Positions 50,049 to 61,131 of a stretch of DNA of 64,000 bases are shown piece by piece. Under the pieces are notes generated by a model, which did no database searches, was not told the DNA's origin, and worked only from the letters and a program-made list of their open reading frames with translations. The DNA lies in assembly GCA_002270565.1 (NCBI GenBank), contig NQMI01000002.1, forward strand, positions 372,001 through 436,000. Direction: 5' to 3'. The DNA is from Stenocarpella maydis (Eukaryota > Ascomycota > Sordariomycetes > Diaporthales > Diaporthaceae). Both the position numbers and the translations under genes were made by a program. Numbering within the stretch: position 1 is the first letter of the stretch; each line of letters opens with the position of its first letter.

Positions 50049-51551
50049 ATGAATCCAATCCCAAGATCAACCTTATTGAGCATGTCTCGCCCACTAGCTT
50101 CAGCCGTGCTCGGGGCTGTCGCCGTGACAGCCTCGTTGACCTTGTTGGTTCTTCAAGTCATCATCGCACTACCTCGCTCGGACCCCACATCGCCAACGCG
50201 AATCACTGCGATAATATCAGCCCTTCTGGAGTCGGCAGTCCTGGCCTTGTTATCGTGGATCCTCTTCAACTCTAACAACAAAGACAACTCGAGGACAGTT
50301 AACGGACTGCTATTTGGCTCCTGTGTTGTCCTCTGTGTTGTCGCGGCTGCACTCAACGTCGCAGCACTCATCTGCCTGTCCAGCAGCGCAGCTCTCCGAA
50401 GCAGCACGGGCGGACTCCTCGGCGGAGCGTCCGCGGTGCTGCTGGTATCATTTGTGGCGCAGCTGCTGTTCCTGGTCACCCGTTTTATCGCTGACCGCGC
50501 CCAAGACGAGGGCCTGCAACCGACGCCCAGCATGTTGGAAATTGGCCGTCGCTTGCCTCCACACCGGGTGAAGGCCGTGCCATACTCGAGCACGAGCCCG
50601 GCCGAGCCCGCCACGCGAAATGTCTCCATCGACTCCAAAAGCCCGCCGCCTTCGAGTGGGGGTTTCTCTGCCACCGGGACATTCTCGTCTATGGCCTCAT
50701 CATTGACAAACGTCGTGCGGCCGATTTCCTCAAAGACCAAGTTGCTGTCCGGCAGCCGAAGCCTCCGCAGCCAGAGGAGCCAGCGCAGCCAGCGCAGCCA
50801 GCGCCGTGCACCCTCTCTCGAGTCCATTGAATCAAGCGGCTCGGAGGAACGTCGCGTCGGGGAGAGTTTCGACTCGTGGGATACTTCGTCAGTGGACCCA
50901 CAGAACCGCCAGACCGTACTTGAAACTTCGTCGCCTGTTACCCCTGGCCGATTCCTGGAGACGATTCCCGCTAGCCCCACCACCAGCCGGAGCCCGAGCC
51001 CGGGGACGCCACTGGACCTCGACCCTCCTCGCCTCAGGAGACGCAGCCGCAGCTTCAGCCCGGCATCCACCCGCACGCAAGCGCCGCAGCCGCCACAGCG
51101 TGCCTTTACCCAACAGGTGTCGGCGAGCGAGTCGCATATCCACCCGCTGTTCCGGTCCGATTCGCCGACCCCGCCGCCGCTTGCAAGTCCCGGGACCGTG
51201 GTCATAGCAGCACCTCAGGCCGGGTTCGTTATTTCCGACCGCCAGTCTATCCGCAGTCTGAGCCGATTGCGAAGCGACAGCCTCCCTGTTGGCTCGAGTC
51301 CGCTGACAAGGACGGGATCGTTCGACACGTTCAGAGACGTGAATAAGAGTTTCAGCACGGCAAGCGATGGGAGCAAGTCTAATGACTCGGGAGATGCTGG
51401 CGAGGCGACGGAAAGAAATATCACGCCACCAATCCCGGATTATATCCTGAACGCAGGATCCAGCACAAGCTTGCACGCATACCAGACACGCAAGACGCAG
51501 AGCAGAGAGGGCCCTTCCGGACCGGGGCTGGCCGCTCTGGAGGCTTGGTAA
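50049..51551 (+). CDS. four-TM integral membrane protein, unknown role
   Basis: Single-exon gene of 500 aa. Four hydrophobic helices lie in the first 150 residues: about 15-41 (LASAVLGAVAVTASLTLLVL), 52-73 (IISALLESAVLALLSWILF), 86-110 (LFGSCVVLCVVAAALNVAAL) and 121-147 (SAVLLVSFVAQLLFLVTRFI). They are followed by a 350-residue cytosolic-looking tail rich in Ser, Pro and Arg. The tail has an SQRSQRSQRSQRR repeat (near residue 245) encoded by tandem CAGCGCAGC-type DNA, and many SP/TP sites suited to phosphorylation. I know similar uncharacterised proteins in filamentous ascomycetes but no function. Start could be ATG 50049 or, 11 codons on, ATG 50082 (MSRPLASAV), which begins directly at the first helix and may be the better choice. 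Confidence 0.78.
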   Translation: MNPIPRSTLLSMSRPLASAVLGAVAVTASLTLLVLQVIIALPRSDPTSPTRITAIISALLESAVLALLSWILFNSNNKDNSRTVNGLLFGSCVVLCVVAAALNVAALICLSSSAALRSSTGGLLGGASAVLLVSFVAQLLFLVTRFIADRAQDEGLQPTPSMLEIGRRLPPHRVKAVPYSSTSPAEPATRNVSIDSKSPPPSSGGFSATGTFSSMASSLTNVVRPISSKTKLLSGSRSLRSQRSQRSQRSQRRAPSLESIESSGSEERRVGESFDSWDTSSVDPQNRQTVLETSSPVTPGRFLETIPASPTTSRSPSPGTPLDLDPPRLRRRSRSFSPASTRTQAPQPPQRAFTQQVSASESHIHPLFRSDSPTPPPLASPGTVVIAAPQAGFVISDRQSIRSLSRLRSDSLPVGSSPLTRTGSFDTFRDVNKSFSTASDGSKSNDSGDAGEATERNITPPIPDYILNAGSSTSLHAYQTRKTQSREGPSGPGLAALEAW

Positions 51552-52720
51552 AGCCACCCAAAGCCCTCACGGCTGCATGATGCAGCATCTATCGCATGTG
51601 TCATGATCGACGCATGACCTTCCTTATTATAATGTTTCAATGGTTTGATTTATTAGAGACGGCCTTATAGGCAGTTGGATGACCCACAGAAGCGACATAG
51701 GGAAAACGAGTACATACGGGTGTTAGGACAGGGCTGCCTGGCTGGAAAGGTGGCGGGATACACAAAACATCTTGATACCACACTTCTTTTTGACTTCTTT
51801 TTTTAGCGAGGCGTTTATACACCTTCAGACGAGACAATGTCTGGAGCACCTTGGACGGTGCAGGGGACGTGGACGGAAACGGGAAGGATGAATGGGAGAG
51901 TGGGAGACGGGGAACGGCGGAAGGGTGAGCGTGGAATGGATTGTGTGAAGAGTATATGTGATGACTATATGCAATCAGGAGCTTGATGTTCAGCTGGAAC
52001 GAGCTAGATGAAGAAACAGAAAACAAAGAAACCACAAAATCAAGAAACATGGAGAAACACTCAATGCTCTGTTCATTGTGATGCGACTCTGCTGACACGC
52101 CAAGACGCCCGAGATGGACAACAGCTGTTCTTCAGGGCGGGATCGGGACAGTATTCAGGCATCATCGTGGCGGGGAAGCTTTGATAAGCTCGAACGTGTC
52201 TTGTGTTGGGACGAAGGTATGCTCCCGAGGAGCTGCTCTCATCTGTTCTCCTCAGATGATCAGATGAGGTAGAGCTCGCAGGTGGCGGACAGGCACGCTG
52301 GCATGCTGGCAAGCTGATAGATGAGAGATGAAGAGGCAAGAGGAGGTAAAGAGGCAAATAGGGCTTAGTAGGCAAGGCAAAGTGGCTAACCTCAAGGCAT
52401 CCATGAGCCGCGCTAGCCTGCCCCACCTCGGCCTGGCCTCTGCTGCCAGCCGCTGGCTTTCCCTCCTTCGACCACTGCTTGGGTCAGCTAACCCCACCTA
52501 GTAGAGCACTCCAGCAACTGACAGCCTTCGAATGGGAAGAGACCCCCAAACTCGAACCTCAACCTCGACATCATTCACCCGTCCACCTTCCTCTCCCAAC
52601 CTCCACCCAACCCTTCTTACCTGCCCAGCACGACCTCATTCTCTGGGACTCCCTCATCAACAAGCACCCCCGCCCATCCTCCACAGAGAGCAGTCTACAA
52701 CAGATTCACTCTTGCCCACC
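51552..52720. other. intergenic, Rad23 promoter and upstream 3' UTR
   Basis: 1.2 kb between same-direction genes. No coding signal is seen on either strand. The last 200 bases are C-rich and pyrimidine-rich, as in fungal 5' leaders. Confidence 0.55.
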
Positions 52721-54416
52721 ATGAAGGTCACTTTCAAGGTGTGTCACACGCCCAGCCCAGCGGGCAGAGCTCTCTACCTATTGTGAATCAAACATGTTCC
52801 CGACCTCCACATGACATACCTGCATTGATCCGACCGCCCAGCTCTCTTTAGGCAATCCGTACTGATGCAATCGTCTACCTTGTAGGACCTGAAGCAGCAG
52901 AAGTTCGTCATCGAATGCGAACCCTCTGATCTGGTATGCCGCCACCCTCTCCCAGGCTGCAGCCCGCGCCTCTCTTGCCCAGCCAGGGCGAGCGCACCAC
53001 CACTTGTCGATGCGAGCGAGCTCTAGCGGAACTGACCAGCGCAAAACCTAGATCTCCAGTGTCAAGCAAAAGATCTCAGAGGAGAAGGGATGGGAACCCA
53101 AGCTGCAGAAGCTTATTCATGCCGGTTTGTGAAACCTTGGGTACCATTTCCGGCGCGACCACTTGGTTGACAAGATGAACAGGCAAAATCTTGAAGGATG
53201 AGGACACCGTCGAGTCCTATAAGATTGAGGAGAAGGGATTCGTCGTCTGCGTGGTGAACAAGGTGCGTTCACCCAATGCCGCATTTTGCCACCTACTCTT
53301 GCCAGGGCCGGACGCTGACAACTTATAGCCCAAAGCTGAGCCCAAACCTGCCGCCGCGGCCGCGTCGTCTTCTTCCAATGTCCCCTCAACCCCTGCCCCA
53401 GCTGCCCAATCCTCCACGCCAGCACCACCTGCCGCCCCGGCCGCGACGGCTGCAGCTCCGGCCGCTGCCGCACCTGCCACGCCTACCCCCGCGGCGCGCG
53501 GCTCCGAAGCCGCCTACAACGACCCCAACGCCCTAGCCTTGGGCGGTCAGCGTGCCGAGGCCGTCGCGAACATGGAGGCGATGGGCTTTGAGCGGCCCCA
53601 AATCGATGCTGCCATGCGCGCCGCTTTCAACAACCCAGATCGTGCCGTCGAGTACCTCTTGAATGTGAGCGAGGATGTGCCACAAGTCACTGATGCGTGT
53701 GGCTGACGAGGTCTTTAGGGAATTCCGGAAAACCTGCAGCAAGAGCAGCAGCCCGCACAAGCCGCCCAGCCTGCCGCACCATCTGCCCCGGCTGCCCCGG
53801 CTGCCCCTGCTGCCGGAGGCGGTGATGACGGTGTGAACCTTTTCGACCTCGCTGCACAACAGGGACGAGGTGGTGCTGGCGGGGCTGGGGCCCGTGGTGC
53901 TGCTGCCGGCGCTGGGGCCGGGGCCGGCGCTGCTGCCGCGGTTGCTGCCGCTGCTGCCGGCGGACAAGGACTCGGCAACCTGGACTTCCTGCGGCACAAC
54001 CCTCAATTCCAACAGCTTCGCCAAGTAGTTCAGCAGCAGCCTCAAATGCTGGAGCCTATTCTGCAGCAGCTTGGCGCTAGCAACCCTCAACTCGCCCAGC
54101 TGATAGCCCAGAACCCCGAGCAGTTCCTAAGCTTGCTCGGCGAGGACGCTGATGATGATGCCCCCCTGCCTCCTGGAGCTCAGGCTATTGCAGTGACCGA
54201 GGAGGAACGTGATGCCATTGAGCGAGTGCGTATTCCCCCCTCCCCTGTTTCTTCTCCTTCATGGGCCCTTTCATTAATGGGAAACAGCTTTGCCGCCTGG
54301 GCTTCGACCGCGACCAAGCCATCCAGGCTTATTTCGCCTGTGACAAGAACGAGGAGCTTGCTGCCAACTTCCTGTTCGACCAGCCTGACGATGACGAGCC
54401 CCCTAATGCTCAGTAA
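52721..54416 (+). CDS. RAD23: UV excision repair protein Rad23
   Basis: Seven-exon gene, 396 aa: exons 52721-52738 (18 nt), 52886-52933, 53052-53124, 53183-53262, 53329-53664, 53719-54225 and 54288-54416. The 1191-nt CDS closes in frame. Rad23 carries ubiquitinated clients to the proteasome and stabilises the Rad4/XPC damage sensor. Domains: ubiquitin-like N-terminus (1-73; [16 protein letters not shown]...KGFVVCVV); Ala/Pro/Ser linker; UBA1 (about 142-185; [20 protein letters not shown]); Gly/Ala-rich linker; XPC-binding domain (about 272-327; [30 protein letters not shown]); UBA2 at the C-terminus (about 344-390; [20 protein letters not shown]). Exon 1 encodes only MKVTFK, so the start lies in a tiny exon before a 147-bp intron. 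It converges on Bdp1. Confidence 0.96.
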
Positions 54417-55249
54417 TGGGTTTTGACCACTTGGTGTACGTGATAATCCTTGGGCTTGTTCTTGGACTGAGGCGAAACAAGCTGGCGAGATCTGGTCAGC
54501 AAATAAGTTGGGTTCTTTGCGAGCGATGGTTGGGTCAATGGTCTCCGCGAAATTACAGGCTAGGAAGCAGACCCATCGGGAAGAAGGGTGGAGCAGTGTC
54601 GCAGAGAACAGCCTAACCCCACGGGTTAAGAATGCCTGCCGACGCAGCTGCTGCTTGCTTTCAGTTGTCAGTACGGATTTGCAAATCTATGAAGATTTGC
54701 TCTAGTTCTCAACCCCGTGTAGCATATTGGAAGGGAGAGCCTCGCAGATGTGAGGCGACGGCCGGCAGCAAAGATGAGGAAGGCTATGACCACCAAAGAT
54801 CCTTTTTTTGTGGTAGTCGGTGGACATAAAATATGGAAGACTCAGATCATTTTTTATTCCACGGTTGTTGACGCTTCGTCATTTCTAAAAGGCTTGACAA
54901 TCCTCATTGGAGACCCAAGAAAAATAATATCCACCCTTCTTGACAGTCGGTCAGCGTGTATCACACGCATCTTGGTGATGAGCCCATTCTTTCCCATATG
55001 TAGTGAACCCTACTGGCCCCGTAGCGACCCAGCCATGGGTCCTCTTCTCACCGACAAACAAACGAAAACCTTTTCTTTTCACCCTTTAATCGACGCCTTC
55101 CAGGAAACCGAGAGCAGGGGGTATCAACCAGTCCGCAGATGCTTGTGCAAACATGTACGCCGTAGAAGAAAAAAAAAGNNNNGGGGGGGGGGGGGAAGAG
55201 GAATCAATAGAACCCCGCGAAACAAACGCAGCAGGCCCGACCACCCCGC
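54417..55249. other. convergent 3' intergenic with assembly gap
   Basis: 833 bp between the stop codons of Rad23 and Bdp1. It holds their 3' UTRs and, at 55180-55205, an A-run, four Ns and a G-run. No gene seen. Confidence 0.6.
55189..55192. other. assembly gap (4 N) beside a G homopolymer
   Basis: Four undetermined bases sit between an A-rich run and a run of 13 Gs (55193-55205), 45 bp past the Bdp1 stop. It looks like a sequencing problem at a homopolymer and does not touch any coding frame. Confidence 0.95.
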
Positions 55250-57418
55250 TCAGCCACCGATGCCGCCCGCTCGCATCTGCGGCGCCTTGCGGGCTCTTCC
55301 TCCGGCGCGCGACCTGCCCCGCCCGGTGGCCACAGAGGGCATATCCGTCTCGTCAATGACGTCCGGGTCGGTGCCGACCCCGTACTGGGCAGCGGCGGAG
55401 GAGACGCTGTTGTTCTTGGTGGCTGCGCCGCCGAAGGGGTCGTCCGCGGCGAGGCCGGCGTCGTCGCGGGCCGACGGCGGCTGCTGGACCCTGTCGCTCT
55501 TCCTCCTGCCGAAGAGCTCGTCCTTCTTGCGGCGGTTGTTCGCCGCCTCCTCCTCCTCCTGTCTCCTGGTCTCGGCCTCCTGCTCCGCCTTGAGGCGGTT
55601 GAGCTCGTCGGTGATGGCCTTGGAGTCCTCGAGGGCGTCGGCGCCTTCCACAGCCTCGAGGTCCATGGGCACGTCCTTCTCGCCGATGATGCACCGGTTC
55701 ACCGCGACTGGGTTGGCCCTCTCCTCGCGGTTGAACTTGAGCTTGACCTGCCGGCGGTCCTTGGCACCACCAAACATCTTGGAGATCATGTTGAAGTCGG
55801 TGCCGAACATGCGCAGGCCGTGGTAGAACTTGACCGTCTCCTCGTCGGTCCAGAAGTTGCCCTTTGGCTGCCGCCTCATGTACGTCCGCTGGGTCACGGG
55901 GGTCGTGAAGTCGTCTTCCTCCTGCTCGAACACAACGCCGCGCGCTTGGTCCGCCGCCGCGTGCCGGTCGTACTGCATCGACGCCTCGTTGATGCGAATG
56001 TGCCCGTCCACGATCTCGAGCTGCGGGACCGAGTCGGCGGGATTGTCCTGCACTACCAGACGGGGCATGGCCGGCGCTGACTTGTTGGCCGTCTCTGGGG
56101 CCGGCGTACCGGACTCGGACGCGTGCCCGTCTGCCGTCCCCTCCCCCGGCTGAAGCTTGCCCAGCTTGATGAGCCGCTGGCGTGCGCGCTTCTGGCGGAT
56201 CCTCTCGCGAAGCTCATCGTACTTGCTGAACTTGGCGCCTATCCTCAGGTCCCTCGTCAGCTCACTCATGACCATCTGCTCGTGATCAACCTTTTGCTGT
56301 TCTGCGTCCTCGGGCGTCACAGATCGCTTTCGTCTGGCCTTCTTGGCCTTCTCCGCCTCCTCGCCTTCGGTACCTGCAGGTGTAGCTCCATTCGAATCCT
56401 CTCCATCCTCGTCGTTCCCGTTAGGGGCCGCCGCTTTCTTCTTTCTCGGCGCCCTCTTCTTGGACACAGCCTCGCCATTCTCGGCACCGCTCGCCTGGGC
56501 GGCGCTTTCTTCGCCATTTGTAGCAGCTTTCTTTTTCCGTGGGCCTCTCTTCTTCTTGGGCGGCTCCGCGGTCTCTGTGCCCGTGCCCGCCTCTCCCTCA
56601 GCCGTTCCAGTAGGCGCCTTTCGCTTTCTAGGTTGCCTTGCGGCTGGTTTCTTGGACTTGGCTGCGGGCGCCGTTGAGGACCCCTCACCGTTGTCAAGCG
56701 ATGGTGCTAATGGAGTGCCTGCAGAAGACGTCGAAGTGACCCCGGGAGTGGGGGTGGGAGATGGTACGGTAAGCTCGGCGGTAGACTTAGTTTTCTTTGC
56801 AGGTGTGGATCGAGCCGGTTTGAGCGCTGAAGGGCCCCCTTTGCGCGGTGTGGCCTTGGTGGTCGTCGTCGCTGCTGCGTCTCCTTGTGCAGACGTTGGC
56901 CTCGAGGCCTCTGACGGTTCTTGTGTAGGCGCAGGTGCAGATCCAGTGCCAGTCTGTTCCGCGACGGCTGTACGGGTTGTCGCCTCTTGGGCCACGGGAT
57001 CTGGGTGGGACGTGTCGTCAATGGTGGGGCGCGCGTCCTCGACGGTAGTGGGGGTAGTAGAGCCCCGTGATCGACCTGCTCCAAGACCCCTCGCCACGGC
57101 TGTGTCGCGTCTGGCTTCAGGACTCCTAGTTGTTCTGGCGGGAGTCTTTGGAGAAGGAGGCTCACTGGGTGGTGCGGGCACCTCGGGCGGGGCATCGGAT
57201 AGGGTGGGTTGGCCCGGTGCCTCGAGTCTCGGCTCGACGCTGGTGGACGAGCTGCCGGCGTCGGCACTGGCATCAGGGGCCGTTTCCTGGGAAGGGACGG
57301 TCGCCGTCTGTGGCTCGGTATTGGTGACAGGTGCAGGGGCAGCAGGGGCAGGTCGTCTTCTGGCAATGGGGGCCTTGGGCTTGAAGGCACCCACGCCTTT
57401 CTTCAGCATCGAACTCAT
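55250..57418 (-). CDS. BDP1: TFIIIB subunit Bdp1
   Basis: Single-exon gene, 722 aa. With TBP and Brf1 it forms TFIIIB, which places RNA polymerase III on tRNA and 5S genes. The diagnostic part is the extended SANT domain (about residues 518-572; NFWTDEETVKFYHGLRMFG, FNMISKMFGGAKDRRQVKL, KFNREERANPVAVN), preceded by the conserved arm TRDLRIGAKFSKYDELRERI and QRTYMRRQPKG. The first 400 residues are low complexity (Pro/Ala/Thr, then Lys-rich KKKRGPRKKK blocks), as in fungal relatives. The tail has an acidic/Arg region and a Gly/Arg-rich end. Start MSSMLKKGVGAFKPKAPIARRRP is a well-known type of Bdp1 N-terminus, so ATG 57418 is chosen. It is divergent from Bre1 across 570 bp. Confidence 0.95.
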   Translation of the reverse strand: MSSMLKKGVGAFKPKAPIARRRPAPAAPAPVTNTEPQTATVPSQETAPDASADAGSSSTSVEPRLEAPGQPTLSDAPPEVPAPPSEPPSPKTPARTTRSPEARRDTAVARGLGAGRSRGSTTPTTVEDARPTIDDTSHPDPVAQEATTRTAVAEQTGTGSAPAPTQEPSEASRPTSAQGDAAATTTTKATPRKGGPSALKPARSTPAKKTKSTAELTVPSPTPTPGVTSTSSAGTPLAPSLDNGEGSSTAPAAKSKKPAARQPRKRKAPTGTAEGEAGTGTETAEPPKKKRGPRKKKAATNGEESAAQASGAENGEAVSKKRAPRKKKAAAPNGNDEDGEDSNGATPAGTEGEEAEKAKKARRKRSVTPEDAEQQKVDHEQMVMSELTRDLRIGAKFSKYDELRERIRQKRARQRLIKLGKLQPGEGTADGHASESGTPAPETANKSAPAMPRLVVQDNPADSVPQLEIVDGHIRINEASMQYDRHAAADQARGVVFEQEEDDFTTPVTQRTYMRRQPKGNFWTDEETVKFYHGLRMFGTDFNMISKMFGGAKDRRQVKLKFNREERANPVAVNRCIIGEKDVPMDLEAVEGADALEDSKAITDELNRLKAEQEAETRRQEEEEAANNRRKKDELFGRRKSDRVQQPPSARDDAGLAADDPFGGAATKNNSVSSAAAQYGVGTDPDVIDETDMPSVATGRGRSRAGGRARKAPQMRAGGIGG

Positions 57419-57988
57419 GCTGAGATTGTTTTCTTAGCCGCCGTCGTGCAGGCTTCTCTGTGCGCTCGTTTCGGGTGGTGGCTGCCTCGTCATTGCAGTC
57501 GAGCAAGTGCTGGGAGAGAAAGCAAGGCGTGGGAGCCAAGTCACGGGAGATGGTAGCAGTCTCGAAGTCGGCAATGCAAGTTGGGATCAAAAACGTACAT
57601 TGAGCGGGCAGATGGAGCGACTAATTGACTTACCGGCCAAGATTTAGTGGGGTGCGCTCAAGGTGGCCGTGGGTGGCCCTCGAGTAGTACTAGCGCCCTC
57701 TCCGCTAGCGCAGTTCCGACACGCCTCTAGACCTGCGGCTGGCACTTGGTGACTCGTGAAAACTCCATCTTTAATCGGTCTCAATGTCCTCAACTTCCAC
57801 CCGACCACCACCACCTCCCCGCCTTGCACGGCCCCCCTTTGATGACCACCACAACAAGCGCTCGACCCAGGGCATCACCTGGCTCTAGGATCCATCTGGA
57901 GTCCATGCCTTCTTTATCTTCATCCACCACTTAATTTCCTGCAGCGCGCCCCTTGCCCAGCCTGGCAGCCTGCTCACCGACGTCTCTC
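57419..57988. promoter_or_regulatory. divergent Bdp1/Bre1 promoter region
   Basis: 570 bp between divergently transcribed start codons; both promoters and leaders must lie here. The Bre1-side leader is C- and pyrimidine-rich. I cannot assign specific factor sites. Confidence 0.6.
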
Positions 57989-60691
57989 ATGCCTGTTGCC
58001 ACTTCTCCCTCGGCCATTCTCCCTGCGTCTCCTGTCGTCAAGATGGAAGACAGGAAGAGACCTGCTCATAGCAACCCCGATGATCTCGCTCCTCCTAGCA
58101 AACGACATCAGGTCAATGGCAGCAGCAAGTCTCGTGATGACGCCCTTGACATGAAGGACGAGGCTTGGATCGAGGTGAGTTGATGTTGGTCTCTGTCCAT
58201 CCATCACGGCCACCCCAACCCCCGCCCTCTCATCGTCGTGACAAAAGAGCGCCCTTCTCAAGCACGCCGCACAACACTTCAAACACGAATGGAGGCTTTG
58301 ATCTTCGGTATCTGTCTATCAGGGTCCAAAATACCCCGAGGATTTGCCCACTCGTTCAGTGCTAATGCATGGCTTGCTGGCTGCAGCATGCCGAGCGCTC
58401 AGATTCTCAAATGCCCTTCAACCACGCGCTGGCATCCTCTTCCACCCCATCCTGAATGGTCGCTACACTCTCAATCCGCTCGACGCTATCGAAGGGATAC
58501 AATGCTGACTGTTGGGTTCCCAGGCATTTCAAAAAGATGCAATATACCGTCAGATGCTTGAGTACAAGAGAGAGAAATCACAACTAGAGGCCCGTCTTGA
58601 GGAGCTTGGGAAGCAGTACGAGCACTATGATATCCACCTCAGAACCATCGATGCATGGTGGCTGCAGGTGAGACACCTTCCCAACCCCGCCATCGTTTCG
58701 CTCAGCTGACATGTTGGAAGCTATTGCAAGAGGTCGAGCTGGTCGCCGAGGGCACATTCACCGACAAATTCGAAACCCATGGTAGGCTCGCCCCACTCCC
58801 TTCCTGGCTCCTAGGGCTCTTAGTAACTGGAAGGCCACGCAGATCTGTCCCCGTCGATTGGGCTTGGCTCCCAAGATGTCCAACTTTTTCAGAAACATCT
58901 GGCCGAGAATGGCAAGGCAATCAAGTCAATCCTGGAAACCCTGTTCAGCCGGCTGACCACCCATCGCGGTGGTGTCAAGCCTGAGGTTGCTGAGTTGGAG
59001 TCCAAGATCAAGTCTCTTCTAGCCGAACAGAAGGAGTACAAGGTGCAGTTGGAAAGCCTCACCCATAAGAAGGAAGAGCTCTCTGTAAACCTGGACGCGG
59101 CCATGCTGCGTGTTGTCAAGGCTGAGAAGAAGCTAGATCGCGCCAAGAGTGCACAGGTACAGAAACTTGAGCAACAGGCCCTTGCTTCGTCTACCGGCCG
59201 AACTTTGCCCGCCACGGCAGAAAATGGCGACGACACCGGCGACAGAAATGGCCATGACGAGAATTTGCACATGAAATATCAGGAGGCTGTCGTTGCGATG
59301 GCCAAGCAGAAGGAGCAGTTAGAGTCGGCAATGTCCGAGATCAAGGCGCTCAAGGACGAGAATTCGACATTGAAAATCAAACGTGAGGGCGTCTCGGATG
59401 AGGAATACATACGAACCGATGTCTTCAAAGCCTTCAAGTCCCAGAACGAGGACCTCATCAAACGAGTCAACGATCTGGAGGCCACCAACAAGCAGCTCCG
59501 TCAGGAAGCTGAGAAGTTACAGGCCGAGAGGACGTCTTTCCGGAGTCAGCTAGAACGCGAGGCCCAGAATGTTACGGCGGATCTTGAAGAGCAGATTCAA
59601 ATCAGGGAAACTGATCTCACTCGTGTTCGGTCTCAGAGAGACGAACTCCTCGCCGACAAGGGCATCCGCCAGGCTCAGCAGGAACAGGAACGGACATCTC
59701 TGGAGAATTTCAAGGAGTTGGTAGGCGCCAAGGAGGACCGTATCGCTGCTCTGGAAATGGAGCTTGAACGACTTCGTCCAAGCTCAGATGCCCCCGCTTC
59801 TGATCCCCGCCCCGACCTCGAATCGATCACTGCGGAGGAGTTGCGCGAGAAGTTCCTGAAACTAGAGAAGGACTTCCAATCGATCAACCAGGAGTTGCCA
59901 TCCATGGAGAAGGCGTACAAGCGTTCCATGGCTATTTCCAAAAAGAAGGTTATGGATCAGCATTTGATAGAGGAGCGGATGGCGGTCCTCGTACAGGAGA
60001 AGAGCAAGGCCGACCAGAAATATTTCGCTGCTCGGAAGGATGCGGACATACGCAACAACGAGATCAGAACCCTCCGACAGCAAAACGGCAAGAGCTCCGA
60101 GATCATTGCGGCGCTCAAGGAACACGACACACAGGCGCGCACACTGATCAGCAACTTGGAGAAGCAGCTCACAGATCTGAAGCAGTCGAATGTGGCCGTT
60201 CTTGAGGAAAGCCGAGCTCTCAAGGTCTCGAGCGCCGAGGCTATCCGACGGGCCGACAACGTCAAGTTGCAGATCACCGAGCTGCAGAATTTGGTTAAAG
60301 CAAAGGACGCGGTAGCGATGGCAGAAAAGGAAAAGGCAAATAGCCACGAGACCGAGTCTGAGCGGCTCAAGGTGCGGCTCGAACATGCCGAAAAGGACCT
60401 GGAGACGTGGAAGAAGAAGGCTTTCGGCAAGTCGTCAAGCGAGCTGAACGATTTGAGAGTAAGTGATCCTTGATGACGACAACTCTTGTGTCCAGTCACT
60501 GACATGCGTTGTAGCAAATCGCTCTCTGTTCCATTTGCCAACTGAACCCGAAGAACTCCATGCTCAGGACCTGCAACCACATCTTCTGCAAGGAATGCGC
60601 CGAGGCACGCCTGACCAACCGGATGAGAAAATGCCCCAACTGCAGCAAGGCATACGACAGGCCAGATATCATACCTATCTATCTGACTTGA
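57989..60691 (+). CDS. BRE1: E3 ubiquitin ligase Bre1 (histone H2B)
   Basis: Five-exon gene, 727 aa: exons 57989-58174, 58524-58667, 58721-58781, 58843-60458 and 60515-60691; introns 349, 53, 61 and 56 bp. With Rad6 it monoubiquitinates histone H2B, a mark needed for H3K4 and H3K79 methylation. Visible: N-terminal Lys/Arg region [19 protein letters not shown]; then several hundred residues of coiled coil with few Pro or Gly ([37 protein letters not shown]); and a C-terminal C3HC4 RING (about 674-712): [38 protein letters not shown]. The RING exon is the last one, and the unspliced frame would stop three codons past the R at the junction. ATG 57989 is the first in frame. Its first intron is long for this genome. 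It converges on the SARAF-like gene. Confidence 0.95.
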
Positions 60692-61131
60692 GTATGGTGA
60701 GGGCTCAAGCATGGATGCGTCACAGACGTTGCTGTGGGTTTTTGATTCGAAGGCGCGCTGTACACTTGTGTGTACATTTGCGGCTGGCACGAGTAACACG
60801 CGATGTTTGGATGATGGGGCCGTACTGTACAGAGGAAACAATACCCGGATGGAGGAGTCTCAGGGAGCAGAAACCACGAGGCGTTGCGAGTCGGAGACGT
60901 GCTGTTCAGGGTACGTAGATGGATATGGGACGGCGAGATCCTGCTAGATGCTCCGAGGCCCTCGCGGTTTGCATGTCGCCATGCATTTGCACATAGACTA
61001 ATTAACATGGTCACCTCCAGTTGGCGTTTTGAGAGGTGGCAGACGTGCAATTTGCGTGTCTGGAAGCGATTTCGTGTTGTAGGGCTGGTAGGCTCCGGAT
61101 CCGTATGGGGCAGCGCCAAAACACTAGTGAC
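60692..61131. other. convergent 3' intergenic
   Basis: 440 bp between convergent stops of Bre1 and the SARAF-like gene. No coding signal. Confidence 0.6.

Noticed and set aside
56343..57437. 364-codon plus-strand frame opposite Bdp1
   Set aside because: Antisense shadow of the low-complexity Bdp1 N-terminus; Ser/Pro/Val-rich with no domain.
31046..60691. Set2 and Bre1 as a chromatin-modifier cluster
   Set aside because: They are 24 kb apart with unrelated genes between and opposite directions; coincidence is the simpler reading.
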